From the NCBI GenBank assembly GCA_051295955.1, contig JBPDWA010000008.1, positions 86,022 through 150,021 of the forward strand: a stretch of 64,000 nucleotides of DNA, written 5' to 3'. Shown in pieces: positions 17,307 to 27,093 of the stretch. The notes under the pieces were generated by a model. That model was not told where the DNA came from. It searched no databases and worked only from the letters and a program-made list of their open reading frames with translations. The DNA is from Enterococcus faecalis_A. Its GTDB lineage: Bacteria; Bacillota; Bacilli; Lactobacillales; Enterococcaceae. A program made the translations under genes and the position numbers. How positions within the stretch are numbered: the first letter of the stretch is position 1; every line of letters begins with the position of its first letter.

Positions 17307-20300
17307 GTGAAAAAGTTGAATGTAAAAAAAATGAAATGGGGATTGCAATTATTTGCTGTAGTATTATTAGCAAGTTCAGGAATGGCCAATGTGACTTCTG
17401 CGATCAGTCTTTCTAATGAAGAGACTAAGACTACGGCGGAAACTGAGGCCGTTTCTAAAATAAAGACATCATTGGAAAAGTCAACGGATTTAAGCTCTTC
17501 CAACGACAACGTGGTAGAGTCGACTCAGTCTTCTACTACGACAAGTTCAAGTACTGCTCAAAGACCACAAGTAGATGATTCGTCTAGTCGGCAATTAACA
17601 ATTTTAGGAACTTCTGACGTTCATGGTCAGTTGTGGGATTGGTCTTATGAAGATGATCAAGCGCTCCCTGTCGGCCTTGCCCAAATTAGCACCATTGTAA
17701 AAAATACACGGGCACAAAATCCAAATGGTACCTTGCTGATTGACAATGGCGATATGCTTCAAGGCACTATTTTAACAGATGATCTATATAACCGCGAGCC
17801 GCTTGTAACCTCAGCTGCTAATCCAATGATTACAGCTATGAATACGATGAACTATGATGCAATGGTTTTAGGTAATCACGAATTTAATTTTGGTTTAAAT
17901 TTAATTGAAAAAATAAAAGCAGAAGCTGACTTTCCCGTTTTGTCCGCCAATATTTATAAAAAAGCCGACGGTCAACGATTAGTAGCTGGGACTACCACTA
18001 AAGCACTGGATATTGATGGCGATGGTCAATCAGATTTAACGGTGGGAATTATTGGGTTGACTACACCACATATTCCAAATTGGGATGGGCCGAAAGTTGC
18101 TGACTTGTCTTTTGCTCCGCTTAAGGAAGAAGCACAAAAAGCAGTAGCTGAGCTGAGAGATTCGGCAGATATTGTCATTGCTTCTATTCATGCCGGTCGA
18201 CAAGACAACGATCCGGCTGCCAGTGCCAATCAAGTGATTGAAAATATAGCGGGCATTGATGCTTATATTTTAGGGCATGATCATGCTTCATTTGCCGCCA
18301 AGGCAACTGCACCTGATGGCAAATTAGTGCCGGTGGCTGGCCCGAGAGACACAGGAGTTGAGCTGGTAAAAATCGACTTATCCCTAGAAAAAGCAGCGGG
18401 AAAATGGCAGGTAACTGACAGCGATGCCGCTATTGTAGATACTACTAAGGTGACTGCCGATGAAGAGGTAAAAGCAGCCACAAAAGCTTATCACGATAAA
18501 ACACGCGAGTTTATTGCTACACCCATTGGTCAAGCCGCTGGCGACTTTTTGCCTAAGAACACTATCAAAGGAATTCCAGAAGCACAATTACAACCGACAG
18601 CTATGATTTCTTTAATTAATCGTGTCCAAAAAGCTGTAACGGGCGCACAGATTAGTGCGGCAGCGCTATTTAAAATGAATAGTCATTTAGATGCAGGGGA
18701 GCTTTCTTATAGTAATGTGTTCGATATTTACAAATATCCCAATACATTGGTTAGTGTACCGATTGATGGCACTAATTTATTGAAGTATATGGAAAATCAA
18801 GCAGCTTACTATAATCAATTCCAACCTGATGATTTGACAATCAGCTTTAACTCGGCGATTCGTGTTTATAATTACGATATGTTTTCAGGAATTGACTACC
18901 AAATAGATATTTCTAAACCTGTAGGACAACGTATTACTGCGGCCACTATCGCAGGCAGACCAATCGACCCTAACCAAACCTATACGTTGGCTATCAATGA
19001 TTACCGATACAATGGATTAAAAGCCCAAGGCGTGACAGTTGGGGTGCCAATTTATACGTCTGATCCGATAACTTTAAGAAAAATGATTGCAGATTATATT
19101 AGTCAAAAAGGAACTATTGTGCCAGCAACTGAAATCGAAACTAATTGGTCGTTAGTTGGCTATCACTTCGATCCACAATGGCGTGCTTTAGCGGAAAAAT
19201 TAATTAACGAAGGCACCTTGCAAGTACCGAAATCAGAGGACGGTCGTACACCTAATGTCCGTGCGATTACAAAACAAGATGTTCTAAATGCCGGGTATCG
19301 TCCAACAGATTCCTTTACCATCATGCACACAAATGACGTTCATGGTCGTTTAGAAGGCAATAATAATGATGTACTGGGGATGGCTAAGTTAAAAACATTT
19401 AAGGAACAGCAAAACCCGACGTTATTAATTGATGTAGGTGATATTTTCCAAGGCTTGCCGATTTCTAATTATTCTAAAGGAATGGATATGGCAAAAATTA
19501 TGAATGAAGTGGGCTATGATGCAATGGTTGTCGGCAATCATGAATTTGACTTTGGCTACGACACCGCAATCAACTATCAAAATGAACTTAATTTCCCGAT
19601 TCTATCATGTAATGTGTATAAAGAAGGCCAACGATCGTTTGAACCTTACACCATCGTAGAAAAAGAGGGGGAAAAGTATGCAATCATTGGAGTAACTACA
19701 CCAGAAACAGCAGTAAAAACGCATCCTAATAATGTAAAAAATGTAACATTTAAAGAGCCAATTCCTGAAGTTGAAAAAATACTTGATGAATTAATGGCTC
19801 AACAGACAGATATTACAGCATTTATCGTAGCCGGCCACTTAGGTATTGACGAAACCACTCCTCTTGAATGGCGAGGAAACACATTGGCAGAAACACTAGG
19901 TACTAAACCGAAATACGCCAATGTCAATATTACCGTATTAGACGGGCATTCTCATACCGAAGTTCCTGACGGAAAGCGCTTTGACAATGTATTGTATACA
20001 CAAACAGGCAACTATCTAAATAACATAGGTTTGGTGGAAGTGAGCACGAAAGACTTAGGGCAAAAAACGGCTGAGCTTATTTCAGCAAAATCACTAGCTT
20101 TACTTCCAGAAGACCCTGCAGTAAAAGCGTTGGTGGATCAAGCAAAAGCTACTTTTGAGCAGGAAAATGCTACTGTTGTCATTCCCAATAATCCTTATAA
20201 CTTTAACGGAGAGCGTGACAACGTAAGAACGAGAGAAACGAATTTGGGTAACCTAATCAGTGATGCGATGCTGGCGTATGGCCAAACAGGTTTTGCCTAT

Positions 20301-21197
20301 CCCTCTGATTTTGCTGTGACTAATGGCGGCGGTATTCGCGCCAATATTGCAGCTGGAACCATTACTAAAGATGACGTGATCGCTGTCTTACCGTTTGGCA
20401 ACAGTATTTCTCAAATCAAAGTCACCGGAACACAAGTGAAAGAAATGTTTGAAATGTCTCTGCGTTCATTGCCGCAAAAAGATGCAGAGGGTAGACCGAT
20501 TTTAGATGATTACGGTCAACCAAAATTAGGTGCAAACGGTGGCTTTTTACACGTATCCAGCTCGATTCGTGTTTACTATGACTCTACGAAACCAGGAACA
20601 CTATTACCTAACGATGATAGCAACTCGACTGGTAAAACAGTGGTCGGTCAACGAGTGCTGGGTATTGAAATTTTAAATAAAAAAACCAATCGTTTTGAGC
20701 CAATTAAAGACCAAGCAGAGTATCGTATGGCCACCAACGATTTCTTAGCAGCTGGCGGTGATGGTTATGAGATGCTAGGCGGCGAACGTGAAGAAGGACC
20801 GTCATTGGATGAAGTGTTAACTCAGTATTTACAACAAGCATCTACTTTGAGAGTCTACCGAGCAGCAACGAATGTCGACTTAGCGCAATACCAAGAACCA
20901 TTTCCAGGTCAACGTATTGTCTCAATTGCAGAAGCGGCGTATAACGAACAGCATCAATCGACGCCAATTCCTATCGTGCCAATTGTTCCTGATACGCCAA
21001 CTAAAGGAGCTGACTCTAATGCAGCAGTCAGTTCAACAATTTGCATAGGCAAGAAAAATCCTAATTATACATTGCCAAAAACTGGAGCAGAAGCGGGCTT
21101 TATTCGCTTAGCTGGCGAACTGCTTTGTTTCTTAGCTTTGGCGGGAATTTACAGTTACAACAAAAAAACACGAAGAATTAAAAAAATTGCCAAATAA
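17307..21197 (+). CDS. LPXTG-anchored two-domain 5'-nucleotidase / 2',3'-cyclic phosphodiesterase
   Basis: A wall-bound enzyme of 1296 aa that should dephosphorylate extracellular nucleotides or cyclic nucleotides. It has a signal peptide (GLQLFAVVLLASSGMANVTSA) and a Ser/Thr linker. Two complete metallophosphatase units follow. Unit one carries GTSDVHGQLWDW, DNGDMLQG, LGNHEFNFG and GHDHAS. Unit two carries HTNDVHGRLEGN, DVGDIFQG, VGNHEFDFG and DGHSHTEV. Each has its own 5'-nucleotidase C-terminal domain (the second with NGGGIRANI and TNDFLAAGGDGYEML). The end is LPKTG, a hydrophobic helix and RRIKK. GTG at 17307 follows AAAGGAGG. E. faecalis has such a gene here, as I recall. Confidence 0.93.
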   Translation: MKKLNVKKMKWGLQLFAVVLLASSGMANVTSAISLSNEETKTTAETEAVSKIKTSLEKSTDLSSSNDNVVESTQSSTTTSSSTAQRPQVDDSSSRQLTILGTSDVHGQLWDWSYEDDQALPVGLAQISTIVKNTRAQNPNGTLLIDNGDMLQGTILTDDLYNREPLVTSAANPMITAMNTMNYDAMVLGNHEFNFGLNLIEKIKAEADFPVLSANIYKKADGQRLVAGTTTKALDIDGDGQSDLTVGIIGLTTPHIPNWDGPKVADLSFAPLKEEAQKAVAELRDSADIVIASIHAGRQDNDPAASANQVIENIAGIDAYILGHDHASFAAKATAPDGKLVPVAGPRDTGVELVKIDLSLEKAAGKWQVTDSDAAIVDTTKVTADEEVKAATKAYHDKTREFIATPIGQAAGDFLPKNTIKGIPEAQLQPTAMISLINRVQKAVTGAQISAAALFKMNSHLDAGELSYSNVFDIYKYPNTLVSVPIDGTNLLKYMENQAAYYNQFQPDDLTISFNSAIRVYNYDMFSGIDYQIDISKPVGQRITAATIAGRPIDPNQTYTLAINDYRYNGLKAQGVTVGVPIYTSDPITLRKMIADYISQKGTIVPATEIETNWSLVGYHFDPQWRALAEKLINEGTLQVPKSEDGRTPNVRAITKQDVLNAGYRPTDSFTIMHTNDVHGRLEGNNNDVLGMAKLKTFKEQQNPTLLIDVGDIFQGLPISNYSKGMDMAKIMNEVGYDAMVVGNHEFDFGYDTAINYQNELNFPILSCNVYKEGQRSFEPYTIVEKEGEKYAIIGVTTPETAVKTHPNNVKNVTFKEPIPEVEKILDELMAQQTDITAFIVAGHLGIDETTPLEWRGNTLAETLGTKPKYANVNITVLDGHSHTEVPDGKRFDNVLYTQTGNYLNNIGLVEVSTKDLGQKTAELISAKSLALLPEDPAVKALVDQAKATFEQENATVVIPNNPYNFNGERDNVRTRETNLGNLISDAMLAYGQTGFAYPSDFAVTNGGGIRANIAAGTITKDDVIAVLPFGNSISQIKVTGTQVKEMFEMSLRSLPQKDAEGRPILDDYGQPKLGANGGFLHVSSSIRVYYDSTKPGTLLPNDDSNSTGKTVVGQRVLGIEILNKKTNRFEPIKDQAEYRMATNDFLAAGGDGYEMLGGEREEGPSLDEVLTQYLQQASTLRVYRAATNVDLAQYQEPFPGQRIVSIAEAAYNEQHQSTPIPIVPIVPDTPTKGADSNAAVSSTICIGKKNPNYTLPKTGAEAGFIRLAGELLCFLALAGIYSYNKKTRRIKKIAK

Positions 21198-21318
21198 AAT
21201 AGTTAAAAGAGCAGTGAAGCGAAGCGTTCTTGACCGTTAACTTGATAGGATAATGATTTTTTAAGTTATGTAAATACAACATTTTTTCAATAAAAAATAA
21301 AAGTTCAGGAGTGAATCA

Positions 21319-22992
21319 ATGAAAAAATATAAGCAACTTTTTTTTAAAAGCAGTGTCGCAATGTTTGCAACGATAGTACTGAGTGCATGTAATAACGGAA
21401 ATTCAAATGGTACAAATAAAAGCAAGGATTCGAAGCAATCAGCTACTGAACAAGTCTTTAATTTGGTGGTTCAACAGGAAATGCCGACAGCAGATCTGTC
21501 TTTGGCAACCAATACGATTAGTTTCACGGCCTTAAATAATGTTTATGAAGGTTTATATCGTTTAGATGAAAAGAGCAGCCCGCAACCGGCTGGTGCCCAA
21601 GAACTGGCAAAGATTAGTGAAGATGGATTGACTTACCAACTAAAACTACGAGAAGACGCTAAGTGGTCCAACGGTGATCCTGTGGTAGCAGCGGATTATG
21701 TTTACGGTTGGCAACGTACGGTTGATCCGAAAACAGCGGCGGAATATGCCTATCTATTTGAAGTAGTAAAAAATGGTGCGGAAGTAACCGCAGGTAAAAT
21801 GGCACCTTCCGAATTAGGGATTCAAGCAGTAGGTGATCATGAATTGGAGATTACTTTAGCCAAAACAACTCCGTATTTTGATTATTTATTAGCATTTCCG
21901 GCGTTTTTCCCCCAAAATCAAGCAACCGTAGAAGCATATGGGAAAGAATATGCACAAACGAGTGACAAAGCGATTTATAATGGACCATTTACTTTAACGG
22001 AGTACGATGGTTCTGGAGCTGATACTCAGTGGTCGTATACAAAGAATGATCAGTATTGGGATCAAGCCAATGTCAAACTTGATAAAATTAATGTTAATGT
22101 TGTCAAAGAAGCGCCTACAGCCCTTAACCTATTCCAAGATCAGCAAGCTGATGATATTATTTTAAGTGGTGAGTTGGCACAACAAATGGCTAATGATCCA
22201 AAATTAGTGATCGAAAAAGATGCTCGTACGGTTTATTTGGAATTTAATCAACGAAAAGCTGATTCTCCTTATCGTAATGCCAATTTACGTAAAGCTATTT
22301 CAACGGCTATTGACCGTGAGGCGTTAGTGAGTAATATTTTAAATGATGGTTCCATTGTCGCATCCGGAATAATTCCAGAGGGAATGTCGTTTTCACCAAA
22401 AGACAATCAAGATTTTTCAAAAGAGAATCAAAGCTTGTTGAAGTACAAGAAAGATCAGGCGCGAAGCTACTGGGAAAAAGCTAAAAAAGAATTAAACTTA
22501 ACGACTTTTAGCGTAGATATTGTAGCTGACGACACTGATTCTACGAAGAAAATTGTCGAATATATCCAAAGCGAATTGGAAAAAAATCTAGCAGGCATTA
22601 AGGTGACGGTAAGTACCGTGCCATTTTCTGTTCGATTGGATCGGGGCAATCGTGGTGACTTTGAAATGATTTTAGGTGGATGGGGCGCAGATTATACAGA
22701 TCCGAGTAGTTTCTTGGATTTATTTGTAACTGACAATTCTTATAACCGAGGTCGTTATTCCAATCGTTCCTATGACAAACTTGTAACTGCTGCTGGTAGT
22801 ACGGATGCTGCTGATCCGGAAAAACGCTGGCAAGATATGGTGGCAGCTGAACAAATTTTAATGGAGGATATGGGAATTGCACCTATTTATCAAAAAGCTG
22901 AAGCTCATTTACGCAGTGAAAAGCTTAAGGGCGTAGTAACTCACGGTGCTGGTGCACGCTTTGATTACAAGTGGACCTATATTTCTGAATAA
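21319..22992 (+). CDS. Peptide-binding lipoprotein (OppA family, pheromone-binding type)
   Basis: 557 aa. The lipoprotein signal is LSAC at about residue 24, followed by a family 5 solute-binding fold (NNVYEGLYRLDEKSSPQPAGA, LREDAKWSNGDPVVAADYVYGW, AISTAIDREALVSNIL). It receives oligopeptides at the outer face for an Opp permease encoded elsewhere. In E. faecalis the homologue at this place was described as pheromone-binding (TraC/PrgZ-like). No permease genes follow, so it is an orphan receptor ended by a terminator. Confidence 0.9.
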   Translation: MKKYKQLFFKSSVAMFATIVLSACNNGNSNGTNKSKDSKQSATEQVFNLVVQQEMPTADLSLATNTISFTALNNVYEGLYRLDEKSSPQPAGAQELAKISEDGLTYQLKLREDAKWSNGDPVVAADYVYGWQRTVDPKTAAEYAYLFEVVKNGAEVTAGKMAPSELGIQAVGDHELEITLAKTTPYFDYLLAFPAFFPQNQATVEAYGKEYAQTSDKAIYNGPFTLTEYDGSGADTQWSYTKNDQYWDQANVKLDKINVNVVKEAPTALNLFQDQQADDIILSGELAQQMANDPKLVIEKDARTVYLEFNQRKADSPYRNANLRKAISTAIDREALVSNILNDGSIVASGIIPEGMSFSPKDNQDFSKENQSLLKYKKDQARSYWEKAKKELNLTTFSVDIVADDTDSTKKIVEYIQSELEKNLAGIKVTVSTVPFSVRLDRGNRGDFEMILGGWGADYTDPSSFLDLFVTDNSYNRGRYSNRSYDKLVTAAGSTDAADPEKRWQDMVAAEQILMEDMGIAPIYQKAEAHLRSEKLKGVVTHGAGARFDYKWTYISE

Positions 22993-23002
22993 TGAAAAAA
23001 TT

Positions 23003-23040
23003 AGCAGAACTAAGCTATTCAAGTACTTGGTTCTGTTTTA
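23003..23040 (+). terminator. Terminator after the peptide-binding lipoprotein
   Basis: CAGAACTAAG (23005-23014) pairs with CTTGGTTCTG (23026-23035), followed by TTTTA. It separates the lipoprotein gene from the next one, which starts at 23139 and not at the open frame beginning 22992. Confidence 0.7.
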
Positions 23041-23138
23041 GTAAAAATAGCGCTATACCATTTAACTTTAAAAAAGCGCTTGCTATGGGAATGTTCCCAC
23101 AAGTTATACTTGAAATACAAAATGAGGAGGTTGACGGT

Positions 23139-23831
23139 ATGAAAATTATTATTGAAAAAGATTACGAAGCAATGAGTGAATTAACCAAGAATATTTTGAT
23201 TGGGGAAATGACTCATGATCGAAGAATTAATTTGTCTATCACAGGCGGCAATACACCCAAACGTGTCTATGAGAAGTTAACAGAAGCAGTGAAGAACAGT
23301 CGACATTTTGATAATGTGCATTACTATAATTTTGATGAAATTCCTGTTCCGGGACAAACAGAAGGCATAACAATGAGTGATTTAAGACGTTTGTATTTAA
23401 CACCAGCGAATATTGCAGAAGAAAATATTCATCCTTTAACAGTCGAAAATTACGAAAAACAAGATGAGCGTATCGCCACTGCAGGTGGTTTGGATTTGAT
23501 GTTAATTGGCTTGGGTCAAGACGGTCATTTTTGTGGAAATATGCCTGGCAGTACGAAATTTAATTATTTTACCAATAAAGTACAAGTTAATGGCGATGAA
23601 TCATGGTATGCACCAGGAATTATTGAAATTGGCGACTCCTTTGTAACAATGGGACCAGCCAGCGCAATGCGAGTAAAACATTTAGTGCTCATCGTCAATG
23701 GAAGTGCAAAAGCTAAGATGGTGAAACAAGTATTAACCGGCCCCGTAACTGAAACAATTCCAGCTTCTATTTTGCAATTACACCCTAACTTAACCGTTAT
23801 TTTAGATGAAGCAGCGGCCGGTGAGCTATAA
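23139..23831 (+). CDS. Glucosamine-6-phosphate deaminase-like protein (NagB / 6-phosphogluconolactonase fold)
   Basis: 230 aa. NagB-type motifs: INLSITGGNTPKRVYEKL (phosphate loop), YYNFDEIPVPGQTEGITMSD, and LMLIGLGQDGHFCGNMPG, where NagB has GxGxDGHIAFNEP. The FCGNMPG variation means substrate may not be GlcN6P; it could be an isomerase or lactonase paralogue. Start ATG 23139 after GAGGAGG. A promoter-like TTGCTA ... TATACT straddles the inverted repeat GGGAATGTTCCC upstream. Ends at a strong terminator. Confidence 0.82.
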   Translation: MKIIIEKDYEAMSELTKNILIGEMTHDRRINLSITGGNTPKRVYEKLTEAVKNSRHFDNVHYYNFDEIPVPGQTEGITMSDLRRLYLTPANIAEENIHPLTVENYEKQDERIATAGGLDLMLIGLGQDGHFCGNMPGSTKFNYFTNKVQVNGDESWYAPGIIEIGDSFVTMGPASAMRVKHLVLIVNGSAKAKMVKQVLTGPVTETIPASILQLHPNLTVILDEAAAGEL

Positions 23832-23851
23832 AAGACAAAATACTTAAATAA

Positions 23852-23896
23852 AATAACCTGCCAACTCGATTATTGCAAGTTGGCAGGTTATTTTTT
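23852..23896 (+). terminator. Terminator after NagB-like gene
   Basis: AATAACCTGCCAACT pairs with AGTTGGCAGGTTATT, followed by TTTTCG. A 15-bp perfect stem. Bases 23897-24179 hold nothing I can name. Confidence 0.88.
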
Positions 23897-24179
23897 CGTA
23901 TCCGCTATTTTAAACAGAACGATGTGGTATAAAAATAGCCAATAGATCAAAAATTTTTTTAAATAAAAGCATGAGATACTGCTCAATTGGCCAATTGTTT
24001 TCAGGACTTTAAGCGTATTGCTTTTCCTGAAATTTTTCTATTTTCTTTAACATAGTAGCTTCTTGTTATGCAAATAGACGTTAAACATAGCTATAGATGA
24101 CAAACTAAATTATATATCATCCATCAACAAGCAATACTTACCCTATAGCAGTAATATTCTCTACTGCTTGCTTATAAGC

Positions 24180-24530
24180 TTAGTTCTCTTTGCTCGCTTC
24201 AACTTCTTGAGTTAAGCCTAACCTGCCTTTTTTGGCGGATTGGTAAAATTTCAAATGAGTTTCATCGATTTTAGTCAGGTGATATTGTGTACCATCTGTT
24301 CCTTCAAATAAATAGCTGTCGCCTTTTTGCTCTTTTAGTTTCCAAGTGCCTTTTTTGTCTGCCGGTTGTTGTACTTGTAAGGCACCGTTGTTGTATGTCC
24401 ACTCATATGTAGTATTCCATTGAGCAATTTTCCAAGTGCCGGTAAGCCAACTCGCTTTTTCTGATTTCTGGCAGGCTGCCACACCAACTAATAAAGTAGC
24501 TAAAAGGGCTAATAATTTCCATTTACGCAT
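24180..24530 (-). CDS. Small lipoprotein
   Basis: 116 aa with lipobox LLVGVAACQ at about residues 14-21, then a small lipocalin-like beta domain rich in Trp and Tyr (GTWKIAQWNTTYEWTYNNGAL, GTWKLKEQKGDSYLFEG). Secreted, lipid-anchored. Enterococci carry a similar lipoprotein at this locus by recall. Function unknown. Reads opposite to ruvAB; RBS AAAGGAG upstream of the ATG. Confidence 0.8.
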   Translation of the reverse strand: MRKWKLLALLATLLVGVAACQKSEKASWLTGTWKIAQWNTTYEWTYNNGALQVQQPADKKGTWKLKEQKGDSYLFEGTDGTQYHLTKIDETHLKFYQSAKKGRLGLTQEVEASKEN

Positions 24531-24806
24531 TAGTTTACTCCTTTTTTCTTTATCGTAGCATAGGAGAGTTTAAAGCGCAATGTGGGCTTTTTTATTTGGC
24601 TGACGGCTTCTGGAGAAACGGTATTTTAGATACTCAATATGTATAACACTAAAGGTAATTTGAATTTGGATTTTTCAAACTTATCGAAATAGGAGATTAA
24701 GTCAGTGACAGGAATAAACAGCTTGTTTCACAACTTTTTGCATTCTATCAAAGGAAGAACATAGTTAATGAGTTTCATTTCAAGCCTATTGATTTCCAGT
24801 CTTTTA

Positions 24807-24815
24807 TGCTAAAAT
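24807..24815 (+). promoter_or_regulatory. Extended -10 promoter of ruvA
   Basis: TGCTAAAAT (TG-N-TAAAAT) at 24807-24815 with TTGATT at 24789-24794 upstream. The extended -10 compensates for the short 15-base spacing. Confidence 0.55.
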
Positions 24816-24859
24816 AGAAACATATGTGCGTAGAAAACGCAAACTGGAAAGGTGACATC

Positions 24860-25468
24860 ATGTACGAGTATATTATTGGCAAAGTAACCTTTGTTAGTCC
24901 TTATTATATTGTTGTTGAAACAAATGGTATCGGTTATCAGGTTTCTGTAGGTAATCCTTATCGTTATACTGGTAAAACAGACACTGAAATCAAGCTTTAT
25001 TTACACCAAGTAGTTCGAGAAGATGCACAGTTGCTTTTTGGTTTTAGTGATTTAGAAGAAAAGCAACTTTTCTTGAAATTAATTAGCGTTTCCGGCATTG
25101 GTCCTAAAAGTGGCTTAGCGATCATGGCTTCAGAAGATCATGGTGGGTTAATTAATGCAATTGAAAGTGAAGATGCAGCTTATTTAACGAAATTTCCCGG
25201 CGTAGGTAAAAAAACAGCTCAACAAATGATTTTAGATTTAAAAGGTAAGCTGGGTGAGTTGGAAGCTTCAGAAACAGCTGTTAAAGCAATGACAGATCAG
25301 CCTGTTAGTGGCGGTAATCAAGCTTTGAATGAAGCATTGGAGGCTTTAAGTGCTTTAGGCTATAGTGAAAAAGAAATCAAACGAATCACGCCAAAATTGG
25401 AAGAACTAGGAACATTGCCAACGGATGTATATTTAAGCAATGCCTTAAAACTTATGATGAAGCGTTAA
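24860..25468 (+). CDS. ruvA: Holliday junction helicase subunit RuvA
   Basis: Binds the four-way junction as a tetramer and loads RuvB. 202-203 aa: OB-fold N-terminus (YEYIIGKVTFVSPYYIVVE), two helix-hairpin-helix motifs (LISVSGIGPKSGLAIM and LTKFPGVGKKTAQQMILDLK) and the RuvB-contacting domain III at the end. I chose ATG 24860 after AAAGGTG; the ATG at 24824 adds 12 residues with no RBS. 12 bases before ruvB. Confidence 0.97.
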   Translation: MYEYIIGKVTFVSPYYIVVETNGIGYQVSVGNPYRYTGKTDTEIKLYLHQVVREDAQLLFGFSDLEEKQLFLKLISVSGIGPKSGLAIMASEDHGGLINAIESEDAAYLTKFPGVGKKTAQQMILDLKGKLGELEASETAVKAMTDQPVSGGNQALNEALEALSALGYSEKEIKRITPKLEELGTLPTDVYLSNALKLMMKR

Positions 25469-25480
25469 GGAGGAGTCGAA

Positions 25481-26494
25481 ATGACCGAAGAAGAACGGTT
25501 GCTTTCAGGAGAAAGCAGTAGTTCAGCGGAAGAATCGCTGGAAAAATCGTTGCGTCCACAATTATTAGCTCAATATATCGGTCAAGACAAAGTAAAGCAA
25601 GAATTGACAATTTATATTGAAGCAGCTAAAAATCGTCAAGAAGCGCTGGACCATACATTACTTTATGGTCCGCCAGGGCTGGGCAAAACTACAATGGCGA
25701 TGGTTATTGCCAATGAACTGCAAGTGAACATTCGCACCACTAGCGGGCCTGCGATTGAACGGGCTGGTGATTTGGTAGCTATTTTAAATGAATTAGAACC
25801 TGGTGACGTGCTATTTATCGATGAAATTCACCGTTTGCCGCGTTTGGTTGAAGAGATGCTGTACTCAGCTATGGAAGATTTTTACGTGGATATTATGGTG
25901 GGACAGGGAACGACTGCCCATCCTGTTCACTTTCCGCTACCGCCTTTTACCTTAATTGGTGCTACAACTCGTGCAGGGATGCTTTCAGCACCGCTAAGAG
26001 ATCGCTTTGGCATTATTTCTCATATGGAATACTATCAAGATCAGGATTTGAAAGAGATTGTCTTACGTTCGGCTGATATTTTTCAAACAGAGATTTACGA
26101 CGACGGAGCTTTTGAAATTGCTCGTCGTTCTAGGGGCACACCACGAATTGCGAATCGTTTATTGAAACGTGTGCGAGATTTTGCGCAAGTACAATCAGAT
26201 GGTAAAATTGACCGAAAAATTGCTGATAAAGCGCTGACCTTATTGCAAGTAGATCACCAAGGGTTGGATTATGTAGATCAAAAATTGTTAAAAACAATGA
26301 TTGATCTTTATGGTGGCGGTCCAGTTGGTTTAAGTACGTTATCTGTTAATATCGGTGAGGAAACAGAAACTGTAGAAGATATGTATGAACCTTATTTGAT
26401 TCAAAAAGGCTTTATTAAACGAACGCCAAGAGGGAGAATTGCTACACCTTTTGCTTATGAGCACTTTGGTTATAATTACTTGGACAATATTTAA
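25481..26494 (+). CDS. ruvB: Holliday junction branch-migration ATPase RuvB
   Basis: An AAA+ motor of 337 aa. Walker A GPPGLGKTT at about residues 66-74, Walker B FIDEIHRL, sensor 1 GATTRAG, arginine finger APLRDRFGI, and the C-terminal winged helix ending GFIKRTPRGRIATPFAYEHFG. RBS AAGGAGGAG. Usual partner of ruvA in one operon. Confidence 0.97.
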   Translation: MTEEERLLSGESSSSAEESLEKSLRPQLLAQYIGQDKVKQELTIYIEAAKNRQEALDHTLLYGPPGLGKTTMAMVIANELQVNIRTTSGPAIERAGDLVAILNELEPGDVLFIDEIHRLPRLVEEMLYSAMEDFYVDIMVGQGTTAHPVHFPLPPFTLIGATTRAGMLSAPLRDRFGIISHMEYYQDQDLKEIVLRSADIFQTEIYDDGAFEIARRSRGTPRIANRLLKRVRDFAQVQSDGKIDRKIADKALTLLQVDHQGLDYVDQKLLKTMIDLYGGGPVGLSTLSVNIGEETETVEDMYEPYLIQKGFIKRTPRGRIATPFAYEHFGYNYLDNI

Positions 26495-27093
26495 AACGAG
26501 TTACAAGAAATGAAAGAACAAAAATAGCTATGAAAGTTATTTTTAAGCTTCAATAAGCGATTTGTCTGTAACAGTGTTTCACATGAAACAGCTATTGCTA
26601 TCGATCAATAATGAACTATGAAACAGTATCACACAAAAGCGGCTAATGCGGCTCACTTCTTGAGTTAGATTAAGGGAGGTGTAGCTGAGCCCAAAGTCAT
26701 TAAGATTGGTGTAATTGGAATGAAAGACGTCCGATCTGCTGTTTATACTGAGAGGATTTTAGAAAATGGCTGCAGCATCTAGTTTTTGGCCGCTGATTAT
26801 TCGCAACTAGTGGCTGGAATCAGACTATTTTATAGTTTGATCCCAGCCATATTTTTATACTGTTCAACTGTCACATGATTAAATTTTAAATTTAAAAATG
26901 AAAGAGCAAAATTTAGCTTTTTACACTCAATTTACCTAATTTGATTCTTTCGCAGCTAAAAAACATGCTGACTCTCTTTTTTCATTTAATACAAGCTATC
27001 TAAACAAACATTTTAGCTCTTTTTAGTCCTGCTTTTTCTAAGGAATCAGTAATACTTTAAACTAATCTGCTGAATAGCTATCGATTTTTAGCA
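26495..27093 (+). other. Gene-free stretch with one hairpin
   Basis: Six hundred bases without a credible gene. A stem TGGCTGGAATCA ... TGATCCCAGCCA at 26811-26851 followed by TATTTTT could be the ruvAB terminator, although it lies over 300 bases downstream. GGGAGGTGTAGCTGAG near 26674 looks like an RBS but no frame follows. It may be the remains of a lost gene. Confidence 0.5.

Noticed and set aside
22992..23138. N-terminal extension of the NagB-like protein
   Set aside because: It covers the terminator of the preceding gene and a probable promoter; ATG 23139 has the RBS.
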